In this document: piece after piece, positions 28,380 through 36,699 of the stretch
How positions within the stretch are numbered: the first letter of the stretch is position 1
Layout: each line of letters opens with the position of its first letter
Source: Phenylobacterium sp.
GTDB taxonomy: Bacteria; Pseudomonadota; Alphaproteobacteria; Caulobacterales; Caulobacteraceae
Length of the DNA: 64,000 bases
Assembly: GCF_024508875.1 (NCBI RefSeq)
Contig: NZ_JANINU010000330.1
Location: 1 to 64,000, forward strand
Reading direction: 5' to 3'
Program-made: the position numbers and the translations under genes
Notes under the pieces: generated by a model
Told to the model about the DNA's origin: nothing
Database searches by the model: none
What the model saw: the letters and a program-made list of their open reading frames with translations, nothing else

Positions 28380-30236
28380 CTACGCCCCCGCGGCCTTGCG
28401 GGGCGTCGCCTCGGTCCAACGCAGCGTCCGCAGCGGGGGGGCGCCTGGCTTCGGTGTCGACTGCCCCGGCTTGTGGAAGCTGTGGCAGGTCGTGCAGTCG
28501 GCGTCGTCGGCGGCGGCGATCTGGGCCGTGGTCTTGCCATGGCACGTGCCGCACTTGGCGAGGTCGGGGATCAGCACGTCGGCCGACTTGTCCGAGACCT
28601 TGGCCCGGTGGCAATCGGCGCAGGCGAAGCCGCCCTTCTTGGACTCTCCGGGGCCGCCGTGTTCGGGCACGCTGTGGTCGAAGCCGCCCCGCGGCAGGTA
28701 CTTGCTCGCTAGCTTCGTGGGCGCGAGCTGCACCGTGTCGCCGGCCCAGGTGATCGTATGGCAGTCGTAGCAGGCGCCGCCGGGCGAGAAGGTCGCGCGG
28801 AAGGCGCTGGCTCCGGCGCCGGAGAAGGCGGTCGGACGGATGCCGCCCGGCCGCGTGCGGTCCGAGCCGCCCGGCGCCGAGATCGAGCGGCCGGCAAGGG
28901 TGGCGATCACCTTGTTGACATCGCCGTGGGGCAAGTTGCGCAACTGCCCGCCGACCCGGTCGTAGGCCAGGCTGTGGCAGGTCCCGCAGTCGCGCTCCAT
29001 CTCGATCGGCTTGAAATTCTTGCCCGTCGCGTCGCGACGGTGGCAGTCGGCGCACTCCAGCGCCGCGCCGTAGCCCGCGCCCTTGCCGAGATTGATCGCC
29101 TGGCGCGCGACCCCGCCCAACGGGTCGAGGTGCAGCCGGTGGGGGAAGATCAGGCCGTTCCGCTCCTGCGGCGCGGTGTCCAGCGCCACCCGCTGGAACT
29201 TCGGCGACGGCCCGGCCTGGGTCATCACCTGCGCCCGGAAGTTGGGGTGCTTGCTCCAGTCGGGCGTGTCGATCAGCTCGGTCGTTTTGAGCCGCATCTT
29301 CAACTCGGCGTGGCAGCTTTCGCAGGACTGCACGACCACCAGCTTGGGCTTGTCGGAGGCCGGAGCTTCGGCCGTGCCGCCCTTGGCCCTGGTGTGCTCG
29401 ATATGACAGCTCGCGCAGCGGTCGGTCGGGTGGTTGAAGGCCCGCTGAATCAGCACATTGGCCTTGGCGCCCAACCCGGGCGGCAGGGGCGTCGCCTTCA
29501 CCAGTTTGCCGTGTTCGGCGTGCTCGGAGATCAGCAGCGGCTCGAAGGGACTGCCCAGCCGCTTCGCGTTCGCCAGGGCCTTGGGCGCCTGGGCCGGGTC
29601 GGCCGCGTGGCAGGACAGGCAAGCCTGGTCTCGGACGGCCACGAACGCGTTGGCGTGGCATGATTTGCAGTCCTGCTGCAGGAAGGCGTGTGACTTGGAC
29701 AGCGCGCCGGTCGACCACTGCTCGTCCGGATGGATCTTCGGGTTCGCCGCGAACAGCACGAAGATCATCGGGATCGCGAGGCACAGCAGGAAGATGCCGG
29801 AGCCGAGGACCCAGGCCATGTTGCGGCGGCCGAACACCTTGGCCTGTAGCGAGAAGACGCTGGGGCTGGCGTGGTGCTCGTCATCGTCGCGGCTGATGGT
29901 GACGCCCACGCCGCCGTCCTCGGCCGGCTCCAGCGCCAGGCTGAAGTCGCCGAAGCGGACCACGGGCCGGCTGGCGGCGTCGAGCGTGGCGCCCATCACC
30001 GACTTGCCGCCGACATCGAAGGGCAGGCCGGCGGTGGATTCGATGCTGACCCGGCCGGGTCCGCTGAAGCGCATCCGCGCGTGTTGCGGATCAACGGAAA
30101 GGTCGGTGAGGACGATGTCGTTGCCGCTGGCGCGACCGATCGAGAGCTCGGCCTTCTCCAGCGTGCGCTCGCGGATGATCGGATCGCCGCCGCCGGCGCG
30201 CTGGGTGATCAGTCGGAGGTGGAAGGTTTCGGCCAC
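28380..30236 (-). CDS. FHA domain-TM-decaheme cytochrome c fusion
   Basis: A 618-residue protein in three parts. Residues about 10-110 are an FHA-like domain (SIGRASGNDIVL, then DPQHARM). A single TM helix spans about 139-165. A periplasmic part carries ten CxxCH motifs: CKSCH, CLSCH, CASCH, CESCH, CADCH, CGTCH, CYDCH, CADCH, CGTCH and CTTCH (about residues 189-585). There is no cleavable signal, so the FHA part should stay in the cytoplasm. The canonical phosphothreonine-binding SRxH reads DPQH and the NG(T) loop is absent. The fusion would tie a cytoplasmic docking module to a periplasmic electron wire. GTG start; last gene of the operon, 4 nt after the cytochrome b-like gene. Confidence 0.88.
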   Translation of the reverse strand: MAETFHLRLITQRAGGGDPIIRERTLEKAELSIGRASGNDIVLTDLSVDPQHARMRFSGPGRVSIESTAGLPFDVGGKSVMGATLDAASRPVVRFGDFSLALEPAEDGGVGVTISRDDDEHHASPSVFSLQAKVFGRRNMAWVLGSGIFLLCLAIPMIFVLFAANPKIHPDEQWSTGALSKSHAFLQQDCKSCHANAFVAVRDQACLSCHAADPAQAPKALANAKRLGSPFEPLLISEHAEHGKLVKATPLPPGLGAKANVLIQRAFNHPTDRCASCHIEHTRAKGGTAEAPASDKPKLVVVQSCESCHAELKMRLKTTELIDTPDWSKHPNFRAQVMTQAGPSPKFQRVALDTAPQERNGLIFPHRLHLDPLGGVARQAINLGKGAGYGAALECADCHRRDATGKNFKPIEMERDCGTCHSLAYDRVGGQLRNLPHGDVNKVIATLAGRSISAPGGSDRTRPGGIRPTAFSGAGASAFRATFSPGGACYDCHTITWAGDTVQLAPTKLASKYLPRGGFDHSVPEHGGPGESKKGGFACADCHRAKVSDKSADVLIPDLAKCGTCHGKTTAQIAAADDADCTTCHSFHKPGQSTPKPGAPPLRTLRWTEATPRKAAGA

Positions 30237-30240
30237 CGGA

Positions 30241-31122
30241 TCACCAGTACGTAAAGACGCTGACGATGTGGGCCGTCAGCGCCGCCAGCAGCGCGAAGGT
30301 CGCGGGGATGTGCACGAACAGCCAGCCTTCGAGGACGGCGGTGATCTGCATCTGCCGGCGCGCCAGCCCCAGGACGTCGGCCTTCTGCTCCAGGACCGTG
30401 ACGATCCTATCGACCGCTTCGGCCTGACGCGGATCGGAGGGGGCGGGCAGGGCCTTCATCTGGCGAAGCGCGCGGGTGTTGGCGCAGTCGCCGTAGCTGC
30501 CTGTGAGGCGCTTCCAGAAGCTGCCGCCGAGGTCTGTCTCCTCCAGCGACAGGCGCACGATCTGCGCGCCGTTCCGATCGAGCGGCAGAGCAAGGTCGTG
30601 AAGCTGCTTGTCCAGGCTCTCCAACGCTTCCAGCATCTGCTTGCGGGTGGTCTCCCCGCGGTTGCCATGCAGACGCTGGGGCAAGGTGGCGTAGGCCCAA
30701 ATCCCCAGCGCGCCGGAGACGATGACCAGCATCATCAGCGCATAGGCCAAAGTGTGGATGTTCCAGCCGAACTGGAAGCCGGTGTGGAGGGTCGCCAGGA
30801 TGACCAGCGACAGGCCGAGATAGACGTGCGCCGAGACCCAGGCCTTCAGCGAGTAGTGGCCCGAGGTGATCACCCGTTTACGGATGCCGAGGCAGGCTAG
30901 CCAGACGATGAGGCCGGCGCTGATCGTGCCGAGGACGTAGCCCAGCCAGCTACCGCCGCTGGGCGGCTCGGAGAGGCGGGCGGCCACGAAGAAATAGACC
31001 GCGATCGCGACGAGACAGAGCAGGGACGCGATCTGCGCCCAGCGGAAGCCCTTGTGCCGCAGGAACCCCTCGTGGGTCCGCTGCCGCACGCGCTCGGTAT
31101 GATGCCCCCCAACCTGTGTCAC
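30241..31122 (-). CDS. Membrane cytochrome b-like protein
   Basis: A 293-residue integral membrane protein with five predicted helices: about 28-48, 58-78, 93-115, 118-145 and 265-290. A soluble segment of roughly 110 residues sits before the last helix. Possible haem-ligand histidines are in SAHVYLG and LATLHTG (helix 3), WNIHTL (helix 4), LFVHIPA and LTAHIVSV (helix 5). This resembles the cytochrome b561/ferric reductase-like arrangement without a strict family signature. GTG start 3 nt after the oxidoreductase stop. By position it should carry electrons from the cytoplasmic Fe-S module to the periplasmic decaheme protein. Haem content is inferred. Confidence 0.75.
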   Translation of the reverse strand: MTQVGGHHTERVRQRTHEGFLRHKGFRWAQIASLLCLVAIAVYFFVAARLSEPPSGGSWLGYVLGTISAGLIVWLACLGIRKRVITSGHYSLKAWVSAHVYLGLSLVILATLHTGFQFGWNIHTLAYALMMLVIVSGALGIWAYATLPQRLHGNRGETTRKQMLEALESLDKQLHDLALPLDRNGAQIVRLSLEETDLGGSFWKRLTGSYGDCANTRALRQMKALPAPSDPRQAEAVDRIVTVLEQKADVLGLARRQMQITAVLEGWLFVHIPATFALLAALTAHIVSVFTYW

Positions 31123-31125
31123 GGC

Positions 31126-33582
31126 CTAGCCGGCGCCTTTCTCGATCCGCGCCACCGACAGGAAGGCGTCGGGGGAAACCCGGATCGCCGCCCCCGTAGG
31201 ACACGCCCGCACGCAAGCCGGCCCCCCCGCCTTGCCCGAGCACATATCGCACTTGATGGCGAGCTTAGGCGATTCCGCGCCGGCGCCAGACTTGGCCGCC
31301 TTCTTCCGCCACTCGTACGGCGGCTGGCCGGGGCCGGGGCCCTTGCCGAACAGCATCCATTCCCAGAGCTTCGGCTTGGGGGGCGGCGGCTTGTCCATCT
31401 GGATCACGCCGTAGGGGCAGGCCCGTTGGCAGTTGCCGCAGCCGATGCAGGTGTCCGAGATGAACACCTCGCCGTCCGGTCCGCGGCGGATGGCGTTCGG
31501 CGGACAGTCGCTCATGCAGTGCGGATGCTCGCAGTGCCGGCAGGACGTCGGCACGTGGATGTTGGCGAAGGTGGTGCCGGCCTCGCGGTTCAGGCGCGAC
31601 AGGCCGTCGTGGCTGTCGGCGCAGGCCTTCTCGCAGTTGTCGCAGCCGACGCAGAGGCTCTCGTCGATCAGGAGCACGTCGGTGGCCTCGCCGATGCCCT
31701 GCTTGATGAGGAAGTTGGCGACCGAGGAGTACATGTCGACGGCGCCGCCGAACTCCTCCTTCTGCTCCTCGATGAAGGCGTTGATCTCGCGCCGCGCCTT
31801 CATCTCGTCGTACATGCGCTTGGCCAGTTCCGGCTTGCGCGCCAGCAGGCGCCGGAACGGGTCGGCAGGCAATTTCACGACGGTCGAGCGGATGGCCGCC
31901 TTCACGGTGGCCACGCGCGGCGCGCGCTCGATCATCGCCATCTCGCCGGAGTACGAGCCGGCGGGCACGTAGCTCATGAAGACCGGCTTTCCGCCCAGGT
32001 TCTTCTCCACGATCATCGAGCCCGAGCGGATGATGTAGAGGTCGTCCGAGACGTCGCCCTCGTTGATGATCGCCTGGCCGGGGCGGATCTCCATCACCTC
32101 GGCGCTGGCCAGCACCTCGGAGATGTCGGCGGGCGTCAGGCCTGACTTGAAGATCTGCAGCACCTGCCGCTCGCTGGTGATGCGGTTCACCGTGTCGCGA
32201 GCTTCCGGCACCTGGGCCATCAGCTTCAGCGCGGCCATGCGCGGGATTTCGACGCAGATCGTCGGCTCCGCCGCCCGGATCGTCGCGCCGCGCTTGCGTC
32301 CCGAGATCAGGCCCACCTCGCCGAAGATCGAGCCCTCGCCGATCGGCACGGTGATGTTCGGATTGGACGGGTCGACCTCCACTTTCACCGAACCTTCGGC
32401 GATCCCGAACAGGGACGAGCCTTGGTCGTTGCGAATGAAGATCGCCTCGTCCGCCTTGTAGGCCTTCACCTCGGAGTCGAGCAGGAACTCGCGCATCTGC
32501 AGGGGGGAGAGGCCGTTCAAGATCTCGACCCGGCTGCGCAGGAACTCAAGCCACTCCGACACCGTGCGGCGACCGGGGAGGCCCTGCAGTTTTTCCTTCA
32601 GCAGCGGCTCGTCGGCGGGCTCCAGGTCGGTGGTGCCGGCAATGAATTCAACGACGTCGTACCCCTGGTTCATGCAGTGCTTGATCAGGGGATAGCCGGC
32701 GAGAGCGCCGATGACGTAGATGCCAGGCTTGGTGGTCTCGAAAGTTGGCGACAGCGTCGGGAAGGCCGAGGGCGACTCGCTGGCGAAGGCGATGCCGCAG
32801 CTCTCGACGAACTTGCGCGGCGGCGAGGCGCCCATCCGCGCGATGATCCGGTCGCATTTGTAGCGGGACGAGCCCTGCGGCGTTTCCACCGTGATCCAGC
32901 CCGGCTCGACCAGACTGGGCGACGTCTCGGTCATCACCGTCATGCGACCCGCGTCGCGCGCCGCCATCAGGTTGTCGACGTTGGCCTTCTTGGCGCGGGC
33001 GAAGTCGGCCGAGCGGTTGAGGATGGTGACGGTGTTGCCCTGGGCGGCGTCGGCGGCCAGGCCCAGTGCGTTTTCGATGCCGGCGTCGCCCGATCCGACG
33101 ACGAAGATGTGCTCGTCGGTGTACTCGCCGGGATCGTCCAATTGGTACTGCACGTGAGGCAGGTTCGCCCCGTCGCAGCGCATCAGGTTCGGGTTGCCTT
33201 GGGTGCCGATGGCCAGGACGATGTTCTCGGCCCGGATCGGCTCGCCCTTGGTGAGTTCGAGCGTGAATGCGCCCTTTTCGCCAGTGATCGCCTTGACCTC
33301 GGCCTTGTAGCGCACGTTCACGCCGGCGGCCTTCACATCGGCGTCCCATTGCTCAAGGATCTTCTCGCGCTTGCCGGCGTCGAAGTCGCAGTCGGAGCGG
33401 AGGACCAGCACGGCCGGCGTGGCCATGACGTGCTTGCCCTTCTGGTAGCGGAAGATGGTGTCGGAGAGATGGTCGGTCTTTTCGAGCAGGACGTGGCTCA
33501 TGCCCTTGCTGGCCGCGTGAGCGGCCGCGCTCATCCCGGCCGGACCGGATCCGACGATCGCGATCTTGTAGACTTCCGACAT
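31126..33582 (-). CDS. FAD/NAD(P) oxidoreductase-double cNMP-binding-4x[4Fe-4S] fusion
   Basis: An 818-residue cytoplasmic protein (no signal or Tat motif). Residues about 5-320 are a pyridine-nucleotide-disulphide-type flavoprotein with two GxGxxG sites (VGSGPAG, VGSGDAG) and no CxxC, as in YpdA-like reductases. Residues about 365-600 hold two cyclic-nucleotide-binding domains. Their phosphate cassettes, FGEVGLISGRKRGATIRA (about 424) and SGEMAMIERAPRVATVKA (about 549), keep the Gly-Glu and Arg. Residues about 635-805 are an NrfC/HybA-type ferredoxin module with CVGCDNCEKAC, CRHCEHPHC, CIGCGNCQRAC and CDMC...CVRAC. I chose the ATG at 33582 over an upstream TTG. It probably oxidises NAD(P)H under cyclic-nucleotide control and feeds the membrane cytochrome b. 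Confidence 0.88.
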   Translation of the reverse strand: MSEVYKIAIVGSGPAGMSAAAHAASKGMSHVLLEKTDHLSDTIFRYQKGKHVMATPAVLVLRSDCDFDAGKREKILEQWDADVKAAGVNVRYKAEVKAITGEKGAFTLELTKGEPIRAENIVLAIGTQGNPNLMRCDGANLPHVQYQLDDPGEYTDEHIFVVGSGDAGIENALGLAADAAQGNTVTILNRSADFARAKKANVDNLMAARDAGRMTVMTETSPSLVEPGWITVETPQGSSRYKCDRIIARMGASPPRKFVESCGIAFASESPSAFPTLSPTFETTKPGIYVIGALAGYPLIKHCMNQGYDVVEFIAGTTDLEPADEPLLKEKLQGLPGRRTVSEWLEFLRSRVEILNGLSPLQMREFLLDSEVKAYKADEAIFIRNDQGSSLFGIAEGSVKVEVDPSNPNITVPIGEGSIFGEVGLISGRKRGATIRAAEPTICVEIPRMAALKLMAQVPEARDTVNRITSERQVLQIFKSGLTPADISEVLASAEVMEIRPGQAIINEGDVSDDLYIIRSGSMIVEKNLGGKPVFMSYVPAGSYSGEMAMIERAPRVATVKAAIRSTVVKLPADPFRRLLARKPELAKRMYDEMKARREINAFIEEQKEEFGGAVDMYSSVANFLIKQGIGEATDVLLIDESLCVGCDNCEKACADSHDGLSRLNREAGTTFANIHVPTSCRHCEHPHCMSDCPPNAIRRGPDGEVFISDTCIGCGNCQRACPYGVIQMDKPPPPKPKLWEWMLFGKGPGPGQPPYEWRKKAAKSGAGAESPKLAIKCDMCSGKAGGPACVRACPTGAAIRVSPDAFLSVARIEKGAG

Positions 33583-33737
33583 CGCCCCCAACGCCCCTAA
33601 GCACCTTACGGCCGACTCAAAGCGTTGGCCGCAATCCCTCCGCCTTCACGCTTCCACCTGCCTTTGGCACAGTAACATTTCCGATCCGCGCCGAACGCGG
33701 TACCACGCACCGCGGGTCGGAGGGGAGCATAAAGTCC

Positions 33738-35705
33738 ATGTTGGCGGAAGTCGGTCAGTTCGCGCTGATTCTCGCGCTGCTGCTGGTCGTGGTCCAGTTG
33801 GCGACCCTGTTCTGGGGCGCTCATCGAGGTGACGGCGTGCTCATGGCCGTGGGCCGGCAGGCGGCCCTGCTTCAGGCCGGCTTCATCGCCCTGGCCTTCG
33901 GTGCGCTGGCCTGGTCGTACGTCACCTGCGACTTCTCGGTGGAGCTCGTGGCCGAGCACAGCCACACGACCCAGCCGCTGGCTTACAGATTCGCCGCGAC
34001 CTGGGGCAGCCACGAAGGCTCGATGCTGCTGTGGGTTCTGATCCTGGCCATCTACGGCGCCGGGGTTTCGGCCTTCGGCGGCGCGCTGCGCGAAACCCTG
34101 CAGGCCCGGGTGCTGGCGGTGCAGGGCGTCATCGGCGCGGCCTTCCTGGGGTTCCTGCTCTTCACGTCGAACCCGTTCCTGCGCCTCTCGCCGGCGCCCG
34201 TGGAGGGCACGGAACTCAATCCGCTGCTGCAGGACCCCGGCCTGGTCCTGCACCCGCCGCTGCTCTACCTCGGCTACGTCGGGTTCTCGATCGCCTTCTG
34301 CTTCGCCGTCGCCGCGCTGATCGAGGGTCGCGTGGACGCCGCCTGGGCGCGCTGGGTTCGCCCCTGGGTGCTGGCGGCCTGGATCCCGCTCACCGCGGGC
34401 ATCACCCTGGGCAGCGCCTGGGCCTACTACGAACTCGGCTGGGGCGGCTGGTGGTTCTGGGACCCGGTGGAGAACGCCTCGCTGATGCCCTGGCTGCTGG
34501 GTACGGCGCTGCTGCATTCGGCGCTGGTGCTGGAGCGGCGGGGCGCGCTGGTGAGCTGGACGATCCTGCTCGCGATCCTGACGTTCTCGCTCAGCCTCGT
34601 AGGCACGTTCCTGGTCCGCTCGGGAATCCTGACCAGCGTCCACGCCTTTGCGGTCGACCCCAAGCGCGGCGTCTACATCCTGGGCATCCTGGCGGCGACC
34701 ACCGGCCTGTCGTTGGCCCTCTACGCCTGGCGGGCCCCGGCCATCCGGACCGGGGCGCTGTTCCAGCCGCTGTCGCGCGAAGGCGGGATCACGCTCAACA
34801 ACCTGTTCCTCACAGCGCTAACCGCGACCGTGTTCCTGGGCACCTTCAGCCCGGTGTTCATCGAGATGATCAACGCCGACAAGATCTCGGTGGGGCCGCC
34901 TTATTACGCCAAGACCTTCGCGCCGCTGGCGATACCACTGCTGGTCCTGGCGGTCTTCGGGCCGGTGCTGAACTGGAAGAAGGATCAGGCGAAAGCTGCG
35001 TTCCTTCGGCTGCGCATTCCCGCGATCGTCGCGGGCCTTGTCCTTCTGGCGGCGCTGCCGTTCGGGGGACTGAAAGGGATCGCGACGGCCGACGGCCTGG
35101 CGCTCGGCGTCTGGCTGGTCCTGGGCTCGGTCTGGATCCTGGCCCGTCGCTGGTGGTCCGGCCGGGCCTATCTGCAGCGGGCGATCCTGACCACGCCGCG
35201 TTCGATCGTCGGGCTGGTCGTGGCGCACGCGGGCCTGGGCCTTTTGACCCTGGGCATCACGGGCGTGACGTCCTGGGAGTCCGACAAGGTGCTCAACATG
35301 AAGGTCGGCGACACCGTCGCCTTTGCGGGCCGCACGCTGACGCTCACCGACTATGCCCTGACCGAAGGGCCCAACTACCAGGCCAAGACGGCGCGCTTCG
35401 CGGTGAAGGGGGCGACGGGAGGCTATGACCTGCGCAGCGAGAAGCGCTGGTTCCCCGTGGCGCAATCCCAGACCACGGAAGCGGGGATCCGCGTCGGCCC
35501 GCTCGGCAACCTCTATGTCTCCATCGGCGAGGAATCCGAGGCTGGCGTCATCGTCCGTCTATGGAATCATCCCCTGATCGTGTGGATCTGGATCGGCGGC
35601 TTCGCCATGGCGGCCGGCGGCGCGGTTTCCCTCAGCGACCGCCGCCTGCGCGTGGGGGCCGCGATCAAGACCCGTCCCATCGCCCAACCGGTTCCAGCGG
35701 AATGA
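33738..35705 (+). CDS. ccmF: Cytochrome c haem lyase subunit CcmF
   Basis: A 655-residue polytopic membrane protein with the tryptophan-rich haem-handling motif WGGWWFWDPVEN (about residue 235), TWGSHEGSMLLW near residue 95 and many hydrophobic helices. This is the standard layout of CcmF/NrfE, which with CcmH attaches haem to CxxCH sites in the periplasm (System I). GGAGGGGAG lies ahead of the ATG. It heads the ccmFGHI operon and is divergent from the redox operon. ccmE, usually just upstream, is not in this window. Confidence 0.95.
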   Translation: MLAEVGQFALILALLLVVVQLATLFWGAHRGDGVLMAVGRQAALLQAGFIALAFGALAWSYVTCDFSVELVAEHSHTTQPLAYRFAATWGSHEGSMLLWVLILAIYGAGVSAFGGALRETLQARVLAVQGVIGAAFLGFLLFTSNPFLRLSPAPVEGTELNPLLQDPGLVLHPPLLYLGYVGFSIAFCFAVAALIEGRVDAAWARWVRPWVLAAWIPLTAGITLGSAWAYYELGWGGWWFWDPVENASLMPWLLGTALLHSALVLERRGALVSWTILLAILTFSLSLVGTFLVRSGILTSVHAFAVDPKRGVYILGILAATTGLSLALYAWRAPAIRTGALFQPLSREGGITLNNLFLTALTATVFLGTFSPVFIEMINADKISVGPPYYAKTFAPLAIPLLVLAVFGPVLNWKKDQAKAAFLRLRIPAIVAGLVLLAALPFGGLKGIATADGLALGVWLVLGSVWILARRWWSGRAYLQRAILTTPRSIVGLVVAHAGLGLLTLGITGVTSWESDKVLNMKVGDTVAFAGRTLTLTDYALTEGPNYQAKTARFAVKGATGGYDLRSEKRWFPVAQSQTTEAGIRVGPLGNLYVSIGEESEAGVIVRLWNHPLIVWIWIGGFAMAAGGAVSLSDRRLRVGAAIKTRPIAQPVPAE

Positions 35706-36238
35706 AGCGTCTCCTGTTCATCCTGCCTGTCGTGGGCTTCCTCGTCCTGCTGGGTGTGTTCTTCGCCGGCCTGGGCCGCGACCCGCGCGCGTTGCCCTCG
35801 GTGTTCATCGGCAAGCCGCTGCCGGCGTTCGCCACCGCGCCCCTGCGCCCGGGCGACACCGGGCTCGCCAATACCGATTTCCAGAAGGGCGAGCCGGTCC
35901 TGCTCAACGTCTTCGCCTCCTGGTGCGGCCCGTGCCGCGTGGAGCACCCGGTCCTGATGCGCCTGCGGCAGGAGGGCGTGGTTATCCACGGCCTCGACTG
36001 GAAGGAAGACGCCGCCGCAGGACAGAGATGGCTGGCCGAACGGGGCGATCCCTACGTGCGCGCCGGCAACGATCCTACGGGACGTACCGGCATCGAGTTC
36101 GGCGTCGCCGGGGTGCCTGAGACCTTTGTCATCGATAAGCAGGGCCGCGTGCGCTACCGCCACGTGGGCGCTCTCACGCCCGAGGACTGGGACAGCAAGA
36201 TCGGCCCGCTGATGGAACAACTGAGGAAGGAATCGTGA
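35702..36238 (+). CDS. ccmG: Thiol:disulphide interchange protein CcmG/DsbE
   Basis: A 178-residue thioredoxin-fold protein anchored by an N-terminal helix (about 4-24). The redox-active site is ASWCGPC (about residues 76-82) and the cis-proline loop is GVPETFVID. It keeps apocytochrome CxxCH cysteines reduced for haem attachment. Its ATG overlaps the ccmF stop (ATGA, 35702-35705) and its TGA overlaps the ccmH GTG, so translation is coupled across the operon. Confidence 0.95.
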   Translation: MKRLLFILPVVGFLVLLGVFFAGLGRDPRALPSVFIGKPLPAFATAPLRPGDTGLANTDFQKGEPVLLNVFASWCGPCRVEHPVLMRLRQEGVVIHGLDWKEDAAAGQRWLAERGDPYVRAGNDPTGRTGIEFGVAGVPETFVIDKQGRVRYRHVGALTPEDWDSKIGPLMEQLRKES

Positions 36239-36699
36239 GGCGCCTTCTCATCCTCACCGCGACACTTGCACTGTTGGCCGGGCCGGCCGCGGCGGTGAAC
36301 CCCGACGAAGAGCTCAAGGACCCGGCGCTGGAGGCGCGGGCCCATCAGCTCTCCAAGACCCTGCGGTGCGTGGTCTGCCAGAACCAGTCGATCGACGATT
36401 CCGACGCCGCGCTCGCCCGCGACCTGCGGATCATCCTGCGCGAGCGGATCGACGCCGGCGACACCGACCAGCAGGCCGTCGACTACATCGTGGCCCGCTA
36501 CGGGAGCTTCGTGCAGCTCGATCCGCCTATGCGCTTCGACACCCTGGCGCTGTGGTTCGGCCCCCTGGCCGTGCTGGCGCTGGGCGGGATCGGCGCCTTC
36601 GTCTACATGCGAGGCCGCTCGCCGGCCGCCGCCGGTGCGCTCACCCCGGATGAGGAGGCCGACGTCGCCGCGATGCTGAAGTCGGATGAGGCCCGCTAG
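36235..36699 (+). CDS. ccmH: Cytochrome c maturation protein CcmH
   Basis: A 154-residue protein with a signal peptide (MRRLLILTATLALLAGPAAA), the diagnostic LRCVVCQNQSIDDS motif (about residues 42-55) and one C-terminal TM helix (about 100-124). It presents or reduces apocytochrome thiols to the CcmF lyase. GTG start overlapping the ccmG stop. The length fits the single-domain CcmH, with the TPR part supplied by the separate ccmI. Confidence 0.95.
   Translation: MRRLLILTATLALLAGPAAAVNPDEELKDPALEARAHQLSKTLRCVVCQNQSIDDSDAALARDLRIILRERIDAGDTDQQAVDYIVARYGSFVQLDPPMRFDTLALWFGPLAVLALGGIGAFVYMRGRSPAAAGALTPDEEADVAAMLKSDEAR

Noticed and set aside
33583-33737. FNR- or CRP-type binding site between the redox operon and ccmF
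   Set aside because: I looked for TTGAT-N4-ATCAA and TGTGA-N6-TCACA patterns and found no convincing match.
33606-34643. A 345-codon minus-strand open frame over ccmF
   Set aside because: It is antisense to the clear CcmF WWD-motif coding region; the peptide is rich in Gln/Arg/Glu with no recognisable domain.
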